From contig JANXYJ010000137.1 in assembly GCA_025350105.1 (NCBI GenBank), positions 1-64,000 on the forward strand: DNA of 64,000 nucleotides, given 5' to 3'. The first letter of the stretch is position 1; each line of letters opens with the position of its first letter. Shown here one piece after another: positions 16,160-24,945 of the stretch. Origin of the DNA: Terriglobia bacterium. Its GTDB lineage: Bacteria; Acidobacteriota; Terriglobia; Bryobacterales; Bryobacteraceae. The position numbers were made by a program, and so were the translations under genes. The notes under the pieces are model-generated. The model saw nothing but the letters and a program-made list of their open reading frames with translations, searched no databases and was not told where the DNA came from.

Positions 16160-17071
16160 TCACTTGCTATGCGCCTTCGGGTGCGCCTTATCGTACACCG
16201 CCATCAAATCGGTGAGCGAAACCTGCGTATACTTCTGCGTTGTGGACAGGCGCGCATGGCCCAGCAGTTCCTGAATCGCCCGCAGATCCGCGCCATCGGA
16301 AAGCAGATGCGTTGCATACGCGTGACGCAAACTGTGCGGGTGCATCGACGAATCGCCGGCGATCATGCGCGAATAAAACTTAACGATCTCCCGCGCGCTA
16401 CGGTCGGTCAAACGTGATCCGTGATGATTCAGGAATAACGCTTTCTCTGTTCGTTGCGCCGAACGAATCGCCAGATATTTGTGCAGCGCCACTTCCGCTT
16501 TGCCCGCGTATGGCACCTGGCGTTCCTTCCGTCCTTTGCCTCGAACGCGAATCCAGTGGCCGTCAAAATCAAAATCGTCCAGATTCAAACCCGTCAGTTC
16601 ACTCACACGCAAACCGCAGCCGTAGAGCAATTCAAAAATTAACAGATCGCGTTCTGCATGCGGCCGGTTCAGTCTTTCGCCGGTGTTTTCAATATCGTCC
16701 ACAATCGCATTGGTCTGCTCTGCCGTCGGCACATGTGGCACGCGCTGGGGAGCCTTCGGCGTCCGCAACTGCCGGGCGATGTTGCTGGGAATCGTCTTCT
16801 CACGCAGCAGAAACTGAAACAACGAACGCACAGCCGCCAGTTTGCGCCGGCTGGAAACAGGATCGAGCTTGCGATCATAGAGGCTGGTCAACCATTCGCG
16901 CAGCAGCGGGGCATTGATCTCGGCGGGGGTAGGGGGAGTTTGGCCCGGCGGCGTGAAGTAATCGACGAACTGATGCAGGTCTGATGCGTAGTTGCGAATG
17001 GTATGCGGCGATGCGTTTTGCCGAGCGAGCTCGCCCAGATAACGATCCAAAGCGTCTTTCAGTTCAGACAT
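16160..17071 (-). CDS. xerC: tyrosine recombinase XerC
   Basis: A 303-residue site-specific recombinase that resolves chromosome dimers with XerD at dif. N-terminal SAM-like domain (DALDRYLGELARQNASPHT). Catalytic residues are visible: Arg in CGLRVSELTG, Lys in GKGRKERQVP, His/Arg in HSLRHAYATHLL, His in LGHARLSTTQKY, with the Tyr nucleophile in the same motif. The start ATG 17071 overlaps the end of trmFO by 8 bases; the frame running upstream to 17296 is inside trmFO. trmFO next to xerC is the known gid-codV order of Firmicutes, which favours XerC over XerD. Confidence 0.92.
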   Translation of the reverse strand: MSELKDALDRYLGELARQNASPHTIRNYASDLHQFVDYFTPPGQTPPTPAEINAPLLREWLTSLYDRKLDPVSSRRKLAAVRSLFQFLLREKTIPSNIARQLRTPKAPQRVPHVPTAEQTNAIVDDIENTGERLNRPHAERDLLIFELLYGCGLRVSELTGLNLDDFDFDGHWIRVRGKGRKERQVPYAGKAEVALHKYLAIRSAQRTEKALFLNHHGSRLTDRSAREIVKFYSRMIAGDSSMHPHSLRHAYATHLLSDGADLRAIQELLGHARLSTTQKYTQVSLTDLMAVYDKAHPKAHSK

Positions 17072-18419
17072 GGGCGTACTTGCGTTCGTCCAACATAAAC
17101 TGATCCAATGCCGCGAGCGCGCGTCGGCAGACTTCGGCATAGCGAACCTTTTTATCGCGCGGCGGTTGTTCCAACTTGGGTAATAGATCGAAGGTAATGT
17201 TGGCAGGCTGATAATGCAACGGGTCCGCTCCGGAAACATACGCGCACAGCGAGCCCAAGGCCGTTGCACGAGGGAAGGCTCGTGTTGGTTCGCCATTGGC
17301 CAGCGCCACTGCTCCGCGCCCCGCGATCAAACCCGTGGCGATGGATTCGACGTAGCCCTCGACACCGGAAATTTGCCCGGCGAAAAATACGTTGGGCCGC
17401 GTTCGCATCTGCAAAGTAGGCGCCAGCAGTGCCGGCCCGTTTATATAGGTGTTACGGTGCACTTGACCGAAACGCAGGAACTCGGCGTTTTGCAATCCGG
17501 GGACCATACGCAGCACACGCTGCTGTTCACCGAAGCGCATGTGATTCTGAAAGCCCACCAAGTTGTAGCTGCCCGCGCGCGCATCTTCCTGACGAAGCTG
17601 CACGACAGCGTACGGCCAGCGCCCGGTGCGCGGATCATCCAAACCAACAGGCTTCATGGGGCCGAAACGCAAAGTATCGCGGCCGCGGCGCGCGATTTCT
17701 TCGATCGGCAAACAGGCTTCGAAGTAGCGGACGTTTTCAGAATGCGGAGCATCCTCTTCAATGTGAGCCGGCACGCTTTCGGCGGCGAGCAGCGCGTCGA
17801 GAAACGCATCGTACTCGGATTTCGTGAAAGGGCAGTTGAGATAATCGTCGGTGCCATCTATCGATTTGCCGTAGCGCGAAGCGCGAAATGCAATTGAGGT
17901 ATCGATGGATTCGGCGTCGACGATGGGGCTGATACTGTCGTAAAAGTAAAGCCGTTCCGAGCCGGTGATGCGTGCGATTTCGTTGGCCAGTGCGCTGGAA
18001 GTAAGCGGCCCGCTGGCGATGATCCAGATATTTTCGTCAGCAAGCGCAGTCACTTCTTCGCGACGGATTTCAATGTTCGGTTCCACTTCGATCATTCGTG
18101 TGACTGCGGCGGCGAACAGTTCGCGATCAACGGTGAGCGCATGCCCTGCAGGTACGCGAGTGCGCATCGCGACGTCGCCGATCAACAGCGAACCCAGCCT
18201 GCGCAATTCTTCTTTCAAAAGCCACGGCGCGGAATTCACCTGCTCACTTTTCAGCGAATTGCTGCAGACGAGCTCGGCGAGATCATTGGTTTTATGAGCC
18301 GGCGTGGAACGCACCGGCCGCATCTCATGCAAGATCGCTCGATGACCCGCACGAGCCACCTGCCAAGCCGCTTCACAACCCGCGAGGCCCCCGCCGATGA
18401 TGTGGATGGTGGGGGGCAT
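17064..18419 (-). CDS. trmFO: methylenetetrahydrofolate-tRNA-(uracil-5-)-methyltransferase TrmFO
   Basis: TrmFO makes 5-methyluridine 54 in tRNA using methylene-THF and FADH2. The 451-residue length is typical. The FAD-binding IIGGGLAGCEAAWQ is at residues 7-20, followed by the family hallmark LHEMRP and the segment LAELVCSNSLKSE with its conserved Cys. GQISGVEGYVESIATGLIAG and the FAD-binding C-terminal region are present. The ATG lies one base after the TAA of the upstream Fic gene, and its end overlaps xerC by 8 bases, so Fic-trmFO-xerC form one tight unit. Confidence 0.96.
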   Translation of the reverse strand: MPPTIHIIGGGLAGCEAAWQVARAGHRAILHEMRPVRSTPAHKTNDLAELVCSNSLKSEQVNSAPWLLKEELRRLGSLLIGDVAMRTRVPAGHALTVDRELFAAAVTRMIEVEPNIEIRREEVTALADENIWIIASGPLTSSALANEIARITGSERLYFYDSISPIVDAESIDTSIAFRASRYGKSIDGTDDYLNCPFTKSEYDAFLDALLAAESVPAHIEEDAPHSENVRYFEACLPIEEIARRGRDTLRFGPMKPVGLDDPRTGRWPYAVVQLRQEDARAGSYNLVGFQNHMRFGEQQRVLRMVPGLQNAEFLRFGQVHRNTYINGPALLAPTLQMRTRPNVFFAGQISGVEGYVESIATGLIAGRGAVALANGEPTRAFPRATALGSLCAYVSGADPLHYQPANITFDLLPKLEQPPRDKKVRYAEVCRRALAALDQFMLDERKYAHV

Positions 18420-18420
18420 G

Positions 18421-19875
18421 TTAGAGTTGCTCGCGCCAGAGAGTCAATGCACGCGTCAGTCCATCGTTCAGCCATGTCTCAAAACGTTTTTGGGTTTGCT
18501 CGAAGTCTTCCTTGTAGTTGAACTGGAACATGTCATCGTTGGCAGAAACGGCCCTCAAACTGGAATTTAGCAACATCAAAACCGCGGCCATAATTCCTCT
18601 ATAAGCCTTTCCCGCCGGATGCAAAGAAAGGACAATCGTGCTCGGCCTGCTTGTCCTCAAGTTGAGAATAAGGGTTTTGCGCGACCCCTCGGTATTAGGT
18701 GAGTACCCGAAAGATTCAGCGATCTTTTCAGTCTCTTCCCATGAAGGATCGGGAATACCGCTGGGATGAACTGAAAATGAGAATTGTGGAACGAACCGTC
18801 CAATCTGCTCAGTCAGCAATACCGCTATTTCCGACAAACGCATTTCACCGCGCCCCGCGAGCCACATGAAATGACGATTGTTCACATCGAACCGTTGGGG
18901 AAACGCGTTGATGTCTTCCCGGTTAACCAGAGACTCACGGATTTCCGCGATAACGGCTTCGGGGTTGCGGGCATGTACTGATGCAGGAGTTGACCCGGCG
19001 ATATGTGGCAATGCTTGCAGTGCTCCCAGCACCGCTCTCCGCTGCGTCCGCACGAAGAATCGAACAAGCGGCTTCAAATCCCCTTGATCCGCAGCCTCTA
19101 AAGCACCGATATACTGAGCGTGGTCGTCTCGGCGCACAAGAAACGGAAAACCACCGGCCTTGACGAAAACTAAGCTTGCGAGTATCCGGGCGACACGGCC
19201 GTTGCCATCGGCGAAGGGATGAATCTGCGTGAAGACGTGATGCAGCCACGCGGCCTGTACTTCTGGAGGAATGTCTTTGTGAATATGTGAGCGGTACAAC
19301 TCGATCATTCGATCCATCTCGGCGGCAACATGTTCGGGCGGGCAATACTCGTGCACGCTTCCATCAGGGCGCGTTGGGCTATTGGGCTGGGTTTTGTACT
19401 CTCCTTTTTTTAATTCCGCCTCAAATAAATTTCCGTTCGCATCTTTCACCGTGTGCGTGTGGACGTGGCGCAAGAGAGCGCTGTGAACTTCTTTGATATA
19501 GCTGGTCGTCAGTTCACGTTCTCCTTTGACGAACGCAAACAGGCCCTCCAGCGCATCCAGATGATCCTGCAAAATTGCGGCGAGTTCTTCAGGATCTTTG
19601 TTGGTCGACCCGCGCGTAATGAGGGAAACCTTGATGCCCTCATTGATCAACATTTCCGTAGTGCCACGATCTAATGTGTAGGCACGCTCAATAATTCCGG
19701 TTTCGATGGCCCACTCGCGGTTCAGTCGCTTGCTGAATTCAGCAGTTGCGCCTTCGTCAGCAAGGGCGCCACGCTGGTCCTTCCAAACTTCCAGTAGCGA
19801 AGTGAGTTCTCTATCCGTTAGCTCCAAAGGATTGGCAACATCCTCGAGGTGAGACCACTTGTAATTGGGAATCAT
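18421..19875 (-). CDS. Fic domain protein (putative AMP-transferase)
   Basis: A 484-residue protein. The Fic active-site loop HPFADGNGRVAR is at 219-230, matching HPFx(D/E)GNGRxxR with catalytic His219, so nucleotidyl transfer to a target hydroxyl is expected. The flap region (VHEYCPPEHVAAEMDRM) precedes it. An N-terminal inhibitory helix of the [S/T]xxxE[G/N] type would be TGIIER at 59-64: Thr and Glu63 are kept but the last residue is Arg. The C-terminal region is probably a winged-helix-like part (EMRLSEIAVLLTEQIGR). It lies 21 bases after the mutase gene and one base before trmFO. Target unknown. Confidence 0.92.
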   Translation of the reverse strand: MIPNYKWSHLEDVANPLELTDRELTSLLEVWKDQRGALADEGATAEFSKRLNREWAIETGIIERAYTLDRGTTEMLINEGIKVSLITRGSTNKDPEELAAILQDHLDALEGLFAFVKGERELTTSYIKEVHSALLRHVHTHTVKDANGNLFEAELKKGEYKTQPNSPTRPDGSVHEYCPPEHVAAEMDRMIELYRSHIHKDIPPEVQAAWLHHVFTQIHPFADGNGRVARILASLVFVKAGGFPFLVRRDDHAQYIGALEAADQGDLKPLVRFFVRTQRRAVLGALQALPHIAGSTPASVHARNPEAVIAEIRESLVNREDINAFPQRFDVNNRHFMWLAGRGEMRLSEIAVLLTEQIGRFVPQFSFSVHPSGIPDPSWEETEKIAESFGYSPNTEGSRKTLILNLRTSRPSTIVLSLHPAGKAYRGIMAAVLMLLNSSLRAVSANDDMFQFNYKEDFEQTQKRFETWLNDGLTRALTLWREQL

Positions 19876-19896
19876 GCTATTTCTATCCTAGTTGCA

Positions 19897-21393
19897 CTAG
19901 GTTTCACGGTATTCCCCAAACACCTTGCGCAGCGCATCCGAAATTTCGCCCACCGTTGCTTTGGCTTCGCAGGCAGCCATGATGCGGGGCATCAGGTTGT
20001 CGGTGCCGCGAGCGGCTTGGTCCAATTGTCTAAGCGCGGCGTTGACGGCGCCGCTTTCGCGTGACGCTCGCAGTTCTCTCACTCGTTCGATTTGTTTTTT
20101 TTCGATAGCCGGGTCAACACGGAAAACTTTGAGCGGTGTTGCTTCCTGAGCTTGAAATCGATTGACGCCGACAACGATGGCGTCGCCTTTTTCCACGCGC
20201 TTCTGATATTCATACGCCGCGTTTTGGATTTCGCGTTGGATGAAGCCGGCCTCGATGGCGACGAGGGTACCTCCCATTTTGTCTATTCGGTCGATGTAAT
20301 CGAGCGCGCCTTTTTCGATCCGGTCGGTCAGTTGTTCGATGTAGTAACTGCCGGCAAGGGGGTCGGGTTCAGAGGCGACTCCACTTTCGTGGGCAATCAC
20401 TTGTTGGGTGCGCAGGGCAAGTTGCGCGGCTTCTTCTGTGGGTAGGCCGAGAGCTTCATCGCGGCCGTTGGTGTGCAGAGATTGCGTGCCGCCCAGCACT
20501 GCCGAAAGCGCTTGCAGTGTAGTGCGCACGACGTTGACGTCGGGCTGTTGCGCGGTCAACGATGATCCAGCGGTCTGCGTATGAAAGCGCAGCATCATGC
20601 TTTTGTGGTCTTGGGCATGAAAGCGATCTTTCATGATGTTGGCCCAAAGTCTACGGGCCGCACGGAATTTGGCGATTTCTTCCAGGAAGTTACTGTGAGA
20701 GTTGAAAAAGAAAGACAGGCGCGGAGCGAACGAATCCACATCAAGTCCAGCCGCGACTGCGGCGTCCACATAGGCGATGGCGTCGGCCAAGGTGAACGCC
20801 ACTTCCTGAATTGCGGTGGAGCCAGCTTCGCGAATGTGATAGCCGCTAATGGAAATCGTATTCCACTCGGGGACCTCGGTGCCAGCCCAGGCGAACAGAT
20901 CGGTGATGATGCGCATGGCCGGGCGCGGCGGATAGATATAGGTTCCGCGCGCGATGTATTCCTTCAGAATGTCGTTCTGAATGGTTCCGTTCAACTTTTT
21001 TGGGTTGGCGCCTTGACCGCAGGCCACCAAAATATAGAGCGATAGAAGAATGGCGGCCGTCGAATTGATGGTCATCGACGTGGAGATGGTTTCGAGCGGG
21101 ATGTCTTTGAAGAGCAGTTCCATGTCGGCGATGGAAGCGATCGACACGCCCACCTTGCCCACTTCGCCGGCGGCGAGCGGATGGTCGGGGTCCATTCCCA
21201 TTTGGGTTGGTAAGTCGAACGCGACGGAAAGGCCAGTAGTCCCCTGCTGTAATAAATATCGATAGCGGCGGTTGCTTTCTTCAGCGGTGCCGAAGCCGGC
21301 GTACTGGCGCATGGTCCAGAGGCGGGTGCGATACATGTCGCGGTAGATGCCTCGGGTGAAAGGGAAGTGGCCGGGTTGTTCGGGTGCGGGCAT
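19897..21393 (-). CDS. methylmalonyl-CoA mutase large-subunit (catalytic) protein
   Basis: A 498-residue acyl-CoA mutase catalytic subunit, TIM-barrel type, that rearranges methylmalonyl-CoA and succinyl-CoA using adenosylcobalamin. Signature segments: [19 protein letters not shown], then [20 protein letters not shown] near residues 28-65, [30 protein letters not shown] and [17 protein letters not shown]. No C-terminal B12-binding domain is present, so a separate small subunit must exist outside the window, as in archaeal-type split mutases. Related isobutyryl- or ethylmalonyl-CoA mutases are alternatives. The start lies 3 bases after the stop of a small TM gene, implying cotranscription. Confidence 0.92.
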   Translation of the reverse strand: MPAPEQPGHFPFTRGIYRDMYRTRLWTMRQYAGFGTAEESNRRYRYLLQQGTTGLSVAFDLPTQMGMDPDHPLAAGEVGKVGVSIASIADMELLFKDIPLETISTSMTINSTAAILLSLYILVACGQGANPKKLNGTIQNDILKEYIARGTYIYPPRPAMRIITDLFAWAGTEVPEWNTISISGYHIREAGSTAIQEVAFTLADAIAYVDAAVAAGLDVDSFAPRLSFFFNSHSNFLEEIAKFRAARRLWANIMKDRFHAQDHKSMMLRFHTQTAGSSLTAQQPDVNVVRTTLQALSAVLGGTQSLHTNGRDEALGLPTEEAAQLALRTQQVIAHESGVASEPDPLAGSYYIEQLTDRIEKGALDYIDRIDKMGGTLVAIEAGFIQREIQNAAYEYQKRVEKGDAIVVGVNRFQAQEATPLKVFRVDPAIEKKQIERVRELRASRESGAVNAALRQLDQAARGTDNLMPRIMAACEAKATVGEISDALRKVFGEYRET

Positions 21394-21396
21394 GAT

Positions 21397-21654
21397 TCAG
21401 CTGGACCGCGAAATTTTGCGGGCCTTTAAAAACGAGGTGGCGCAGAAGTAGCCCATCACCAACACAAATAAAGACGGGAGGGCGATACGGCCGAGGCCGG
21501 AGGCAGTCTGATCGAAGGTGCGGATTTCACGAACCACCGCCACCACTCCGGCGACCGTCAGGCAGAAGAACAGGAAACCGATGATCTCATTCCACAAGGA
21601 ATGGAGGGGTTTGATAACGCCCGGGACGATGTGGGCCATGAATTTGCGGAACAT
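21397..21654 (-). CDS. small two-helix membrane protein
   Basis: An 85-residue protein with two predicted membrane helices, about residues 24-42 ([18 protein letters not shown]) and 55-75 ([17 protein letters not shown]), and a basic C-terminus. No domain recognised. It directly precedes the mutase large subunit on the same strand, 3 bases away, so it is likely the first gene of that transcript. Role unknown. Confidence 0.65.
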   Translation of the reverse strand: MFRKFMAHIVPGVIKPLHSLWNEIIGFLFFCLTVAGVVAVVREIRTFDQTASGLGRIALPSLFVLVMGYFCATSFLKARKISRSS

Positions 21655-21799
21655 CGGGGTGCGCTCAGCTTTATCCTATCATTTCATAGGGATGCAGGAG
21701 GCCAAAATCGACCTGCAGAAAATCTCTGCACCGCCGATAAGATGATATGCTTATAGTGGCGGAAAGAGGGACCATCTGGACGATCGGCTTAAGGATCTG

Positions 21800-22087
21800 A
21801 TGCAGGAACTCGGCAGTGCGATTAACGAATCGCTGTCGGATTCCGATCGCATCGCAGCGGCGATTGGCGAAATCAAGCGCAACGGCTACGATGTATTCCT
21901 GGTTCTGGAAGCGACCATTGGGTTCAATAAACGCGAAGACGGCGACGATTCCGATGACGGTGAAACGGTGGAGTTGGAATCGGCCCCCGAACCGCGGCGG
22001 CGCAAGCTGAACAACATCAAGCTGACCACACAGGACCAAAAGTTCCTGCGCGCCTTGAAAATCTCCGTCGACGAAGAACACAAGTAA
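21800..22087 (+). CDS. hypothetical acidic protein
   Basis: A 95-residue soluble protein. N-terminal helix QELGSAINESLSDSDRIAAA, then EIKRNGYDVFLVLEATIGFN, an Asp-rich disordered stretch (DGDDSDDGE) and a basic C-terminal helix (KLTTQDQKFLRALKIS). The start ATG 21800 has AAGGA 5 bases upstream; no other start fits. I recall similar short proteins in Acidobacteria but no function. It is divergent from the mutase transcript with about 145 bases between, which probably contain both promoters. Confidence 0.7.
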   Translation: MQELGSAINESLSDSDRIAAAIGEIKRNGYDVFLVLEATIGFNKREDGDDSDDGETVELESAPEPRRRKLNNIKLTTQDQKFLRALKISVDEEHK

Positions 22088-22122
22088 GCCGTTACGGGCT
22101 TATTTACGTGGCTGAATTCCGT

Positions 22123-22153
22123 CGCTCCCTTACGGTCGCGGCTTGGTGCTGGG
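22123..22153. repeat. dispersed copy of the island repeat
   Basis: CGCTCCCTTACGGTCGCGGC followed by TTGGTGCTGGG, the same unit found in the island at 1-2.1 kb and again at 44226. It sits between two genes. Its translation (RSLTVAAWCW) forms an artificial N-terminal extension of the following reading frame. Confidence 0.8.
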
Positions 22154-22221
22154 TCGTACTTTTCACCAGTCCTTTGCCGTGCGAACCCGCCGTTCTAGAT
22201 AGGCGTTCTAGAATAAAGTCT

Positions 22222-23187
22222 GTGAACTATCGCAAACTTGGCTCCACTGGACTGGAAGTCTCCGAGGTTGGTTTGGGCTGCAACAACTTTGGCATGCGCA
22301 TTGACCTGGAGGCGACGCGCAAGGTGGTCGACAAGGCTATCGAAGTAGGTATCACCTTTTTTGACACCGCCGACATTTACGGCGGCCCAAACAACGCGGG
22401 CGGGTCAGAAAAAATGCTGGGCGAAGTGCTGGGCGATCGCCGAAAAAACATCGTCCTGGCGACCAAGTTTTGCGGGCCCATGCTTGAGGGTAGAACCCGG
22501 CGCGATGCCTCTCGGCGCTACATCATGATGGCGGTGGAAGCCAGCCTGCAGCGTCTGAAAACCGATTGGATTGATCTGTATCAACTGCATTTTCCGGATG
22601 CGCTGACACCGCAGGAGGAAACCTTGCGCGCACTGGACGATCTGGTTCACCAAGGTAAAGTGCGCTATATCGGGTGCAGCAATTTGCCGGCGTGGCAGAT
22701 TGTAGAAGCCCAATGGATCAGCAAACATTTCGACTTGAACCGGTTGATCACCTGCCAGGACGAATACAGCCTGATTATGCGCGGGATTGAGCGCGAAAAA
22801 TTGCCGGTGATGGAAGCCTACGGAATGGGACTGCTGCCGTATTTTCCGCTGGCGTGCGGGTTGTTAACCGGCAAATACCAACGCGGCAGCGCGGCGGCGG
22901 CGGATTCGCGCTTCGCCAATATTCAGCGCCTGGCCGATCGGTACGGGAGCGACACCAATTGGACTGCCGTCGAAGCGCTGCAGAAGTTTTGCGATGCGCG
23001 CGGCCACAGTTTGATTGAGCTGGCGTTTGGCTGGCTGCTGGCGCGGCCCTCGGTGGCGAGCGTGATTGCCGGCGCAACGAAGCCGGAGCAGGTGGAGATG
23101 AACGCCAAAGCGTCGGGCTGGGTGCTGACGCCTGCGGAACTTGCCGAGATTGACAAGCTGCCGCGCGGACATGTTGAGTTTCTGTAG
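22222..23187 (+). CDS. aldo/keto reductase
   Basis: A 321-residue NADPH-dependent aldo/keto reductase of the YajO/AKR11-13 type. The catalytic tetrad is visible: Asp and Tyr in FFDTADIYGGPN, Lys in VLATKFCGP, His in YQLHFPD. The cofactor-binding end reads SVIAGATKPEQVEMNAKA. The start is taken as GTG 22222 because similarity begins at NYRKLGSTGLEVSEVGLG; the frame upstream to 22108 is made by the repeat at 22123-22153. No strong ribosome site precedes the GTG. Substrate unknown; the neighbouring genes do not suggest one. Confidence 0.88.
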   Translation: MNYRKLGSTGLEVSEVGLGCNNFGMRIDLEATRKVVDKAIEVGITFFDTADIYGGPNNAGGSEKMLGEVLGDRRKNIVLATKFCGPMLEGRTRRDASRRYIMMAVEASLQRLKTDWIDLYQLHFPDALTPQEETLRALDDLVHQGKVRYIGCSNLPAWQIVEAQWISKHFDLNRLITCQDEYSLIMRGIEREKLPVMEAYGMGLLPYFPLACGLLTGKYQRGSAAAADSRFANIQRLADRYGSDTNWTAVEALQKFCDARGHSLIELAFGWLLARPSVASVIAGATKPEQVEMNAKASGWVLTPAELAEIDKLPRGHVEFL

Positions 23188-23375
23188 ACGGCGCTTTTTT
23201 GTTGCAAAAGTCACAGTCACGTTTTGCACAAGCCGCTGAAAATCATGCAAATGCCAGTGAATCTGGCCTAAAACGGCAAGCCGGAGGCAGCGTTTCCATA
23301 CCAGGGCCGCTGAAAAGTCCAACGGCGCGTCTGGCGTCGCGCTAGCCACCAACAAACGGAAAATGTTTTAGGTGC

Positions 23376-24857
23376 TTATTGCACCCGGCAAGCGAAGTTC
23401 GCGGCATCGTTGGTGGAACCATTGCCTGAATGCACCGCCACTTGCGGATACGGGCACAACGGGCGCGTCATGTCGACGTTGTTATTGGTCACGTGGCTGG
23501 CCAGGATTTGCGCCGGCGGCTGATTTCCCTCGCGCCAGCGTTCCATCACTCCCATCACGTTGAACTGGTTCGGGCCGGGGCCTCCGCGGCAATGTTGCAT
23601 GCCGGGCACCATGAACAGGCGATACCAGCTGTCCTGCCTAGCGCCCATCTTCTTCGTGACGCTGGAGAAATAGTTGATGCTGTTCTCGGCGGTGATCAAC
23701 TGATCGTTCCAGCCGTGGTACATCAGCAATTTTCCGCCACGGGCTTTGAAGGCTTTCAGGTCCGGATTGAGCGCATTGAGGTAGGGGGCTTTGTCGTCGG
23801 CCGCAGTGACGTCGTGATCCAGATCGAATTTGTGCCAATCCCAATTGGCATCCTGATACAGCACGTATTTATAGGAGCCGAGCGGCACGGCCATGGGTTC
23901 AGGCGTGTACATGCGGGTCCAGCCGAGTTCGCCGCCTTTGGGCATTCCGGGATAGATCAGTTCGCCGTTCTTCTTTTTCGCCGCAGTATACATGGAGTCG
24001 ACCGATTCCAGTTGTGCGGCGGTCAAACAGTCCTTCATGTCCCCGCTGTTACAGAGGAGTGTTTGCGGATCGAAGCCGCATTTGCGCGGATCGTTCAACA
24101 GGCCGTCGTTGACTTGGTCCATGCCATCGCATGCAGCCAGCACGGCTTTGTTCAGTATGGCTAACTTTTCGGCGGGCACGGAGTGGGCGGGGTCCTGCAA
24201 ATTGGTCAGCGCCACTTTCATATCAAAAGCGTGCAAATGCAGATGGTAATTGGCCGGAGCGCCGGCGACGATGCCATCGAAATCCTCGGGATAGCGCTGC
24301 GCTTCTTCCAGGCCCTGGCGTCCGCCGTAGGAGCAGCCGTTCCAGTAAGAAAACTTGGCAGCCTGACCGTAGTGTTTTTGGATGATGAGCTTGGCGCGGA
24401 CGGTCATTTCATGGACCGCGCGGTAGGAGTAGTCGATCACCTGTTCGGGATGGCCCAGAGCGAAAGCGCCGTCGCCGCCTTTGTGGCCGGTATCGGTGGA
24501 GGAAGTCGCATAGCCTTCGTTGAGCGCGGCGGCCATGGCGGGGAAAGAAATGTTACCGGCCCAGCCGCCGTTGCCTACGGCCTGGTATTTTCCGTTCCAG
24601 TTTTTAGGCAACCAATATTCCACTTCAATGTTTGAATCGGAAGTGGGCTTTAATGTTGCGGCGACGCGGCAGAAGGCGGGGACGGTCAAGGCTGGAGCGT
24701 TGGGAGGTTGTCCGGACGGTTTGTAATTTCCGGCGGCGACCGATGCGACGCCGGTGATGCTGGCATGATCGAGCGCGAGCGACGACAGGTTTTCGCAAGG
24801 CGTCTGTGCGAAGGCAATCGCAGACAACAGCAACAAAAAGGCAAAAACGTGGCGCAT
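23376..24857 (-). CDS. tannase/feruloyl esterase family protein
   Basis: A 493-residue secreted esterase. The signal peptide RHVFAFLLLLSAIAFAQ precedes the mature chain. The family pattern is clear: NIEVEYWLPKNWNGKYQAVG near residue 85, the nucleophile in WNGCSYGGRQGLEEAQRYP, the Asp in LLMYHGWNDQLI, the His in FMVPGMQHCRGGPG, and paired Cys that flank the active site in this family. The enzymes hydrolyse gallate or hydroxycinnamate esters of plant polyphenols. The ATG 24857 was preferred over GTG 24875 because the signal peptide follows it directly. It stands alone; the 188 bases before the convergent AKR hold nothing clear. Confidence 0.9.
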   Translation of the reverse strand: MRHVFAFLLLLSAIAFAQTPCENLSSLALDHASITGVASVAAGNYKPSGQPPNAPALTVPAFCRVAATLKPTSDSNIEVEYWLPKNWNGKYQAVGNGGWAGNISFPAMAAALNEGYATSSTDTGHKGGDGAFALGHPEQVIDYSYRAVHEMTVRAKLIIQKHYGQAAKFSYWNGCSYGGRQGLEEAQRYPEDFDGIVAGAPANYHLHLHAFDMKVALTNLQDPAHSVPAEKLAILNKAVLAACDGMDQVNDGLLNDPRKCGFDPQTLLCNSGDMKDCLTAAQLESVDSMYTAAKKKNGELIYPGMPKGGELGWTRMYTPEPMAVPLGSYKYVLYQDANWDWHKFDLDHDVTAADDKAPYLNALNPDLKAFKARGGKLLMYHGWNDQLITAENSINYFSSVTKKMGARQDSWYRLFMVPGMQHCRGGPGPNQFNVMGVMERWREGNQPPAQILASHVTNNNVDMTRPLCPYPQVAVHSGNGSTNDAANFACRVQ

Positions 24858-24945
24858 CGGCAAATAAGACCTCACTGGATATTAAAGCACGTTGTGAATA
24901 AAGCATGCCGCGGGGTATGATACGAATTACCTCACAGCACTCTTC

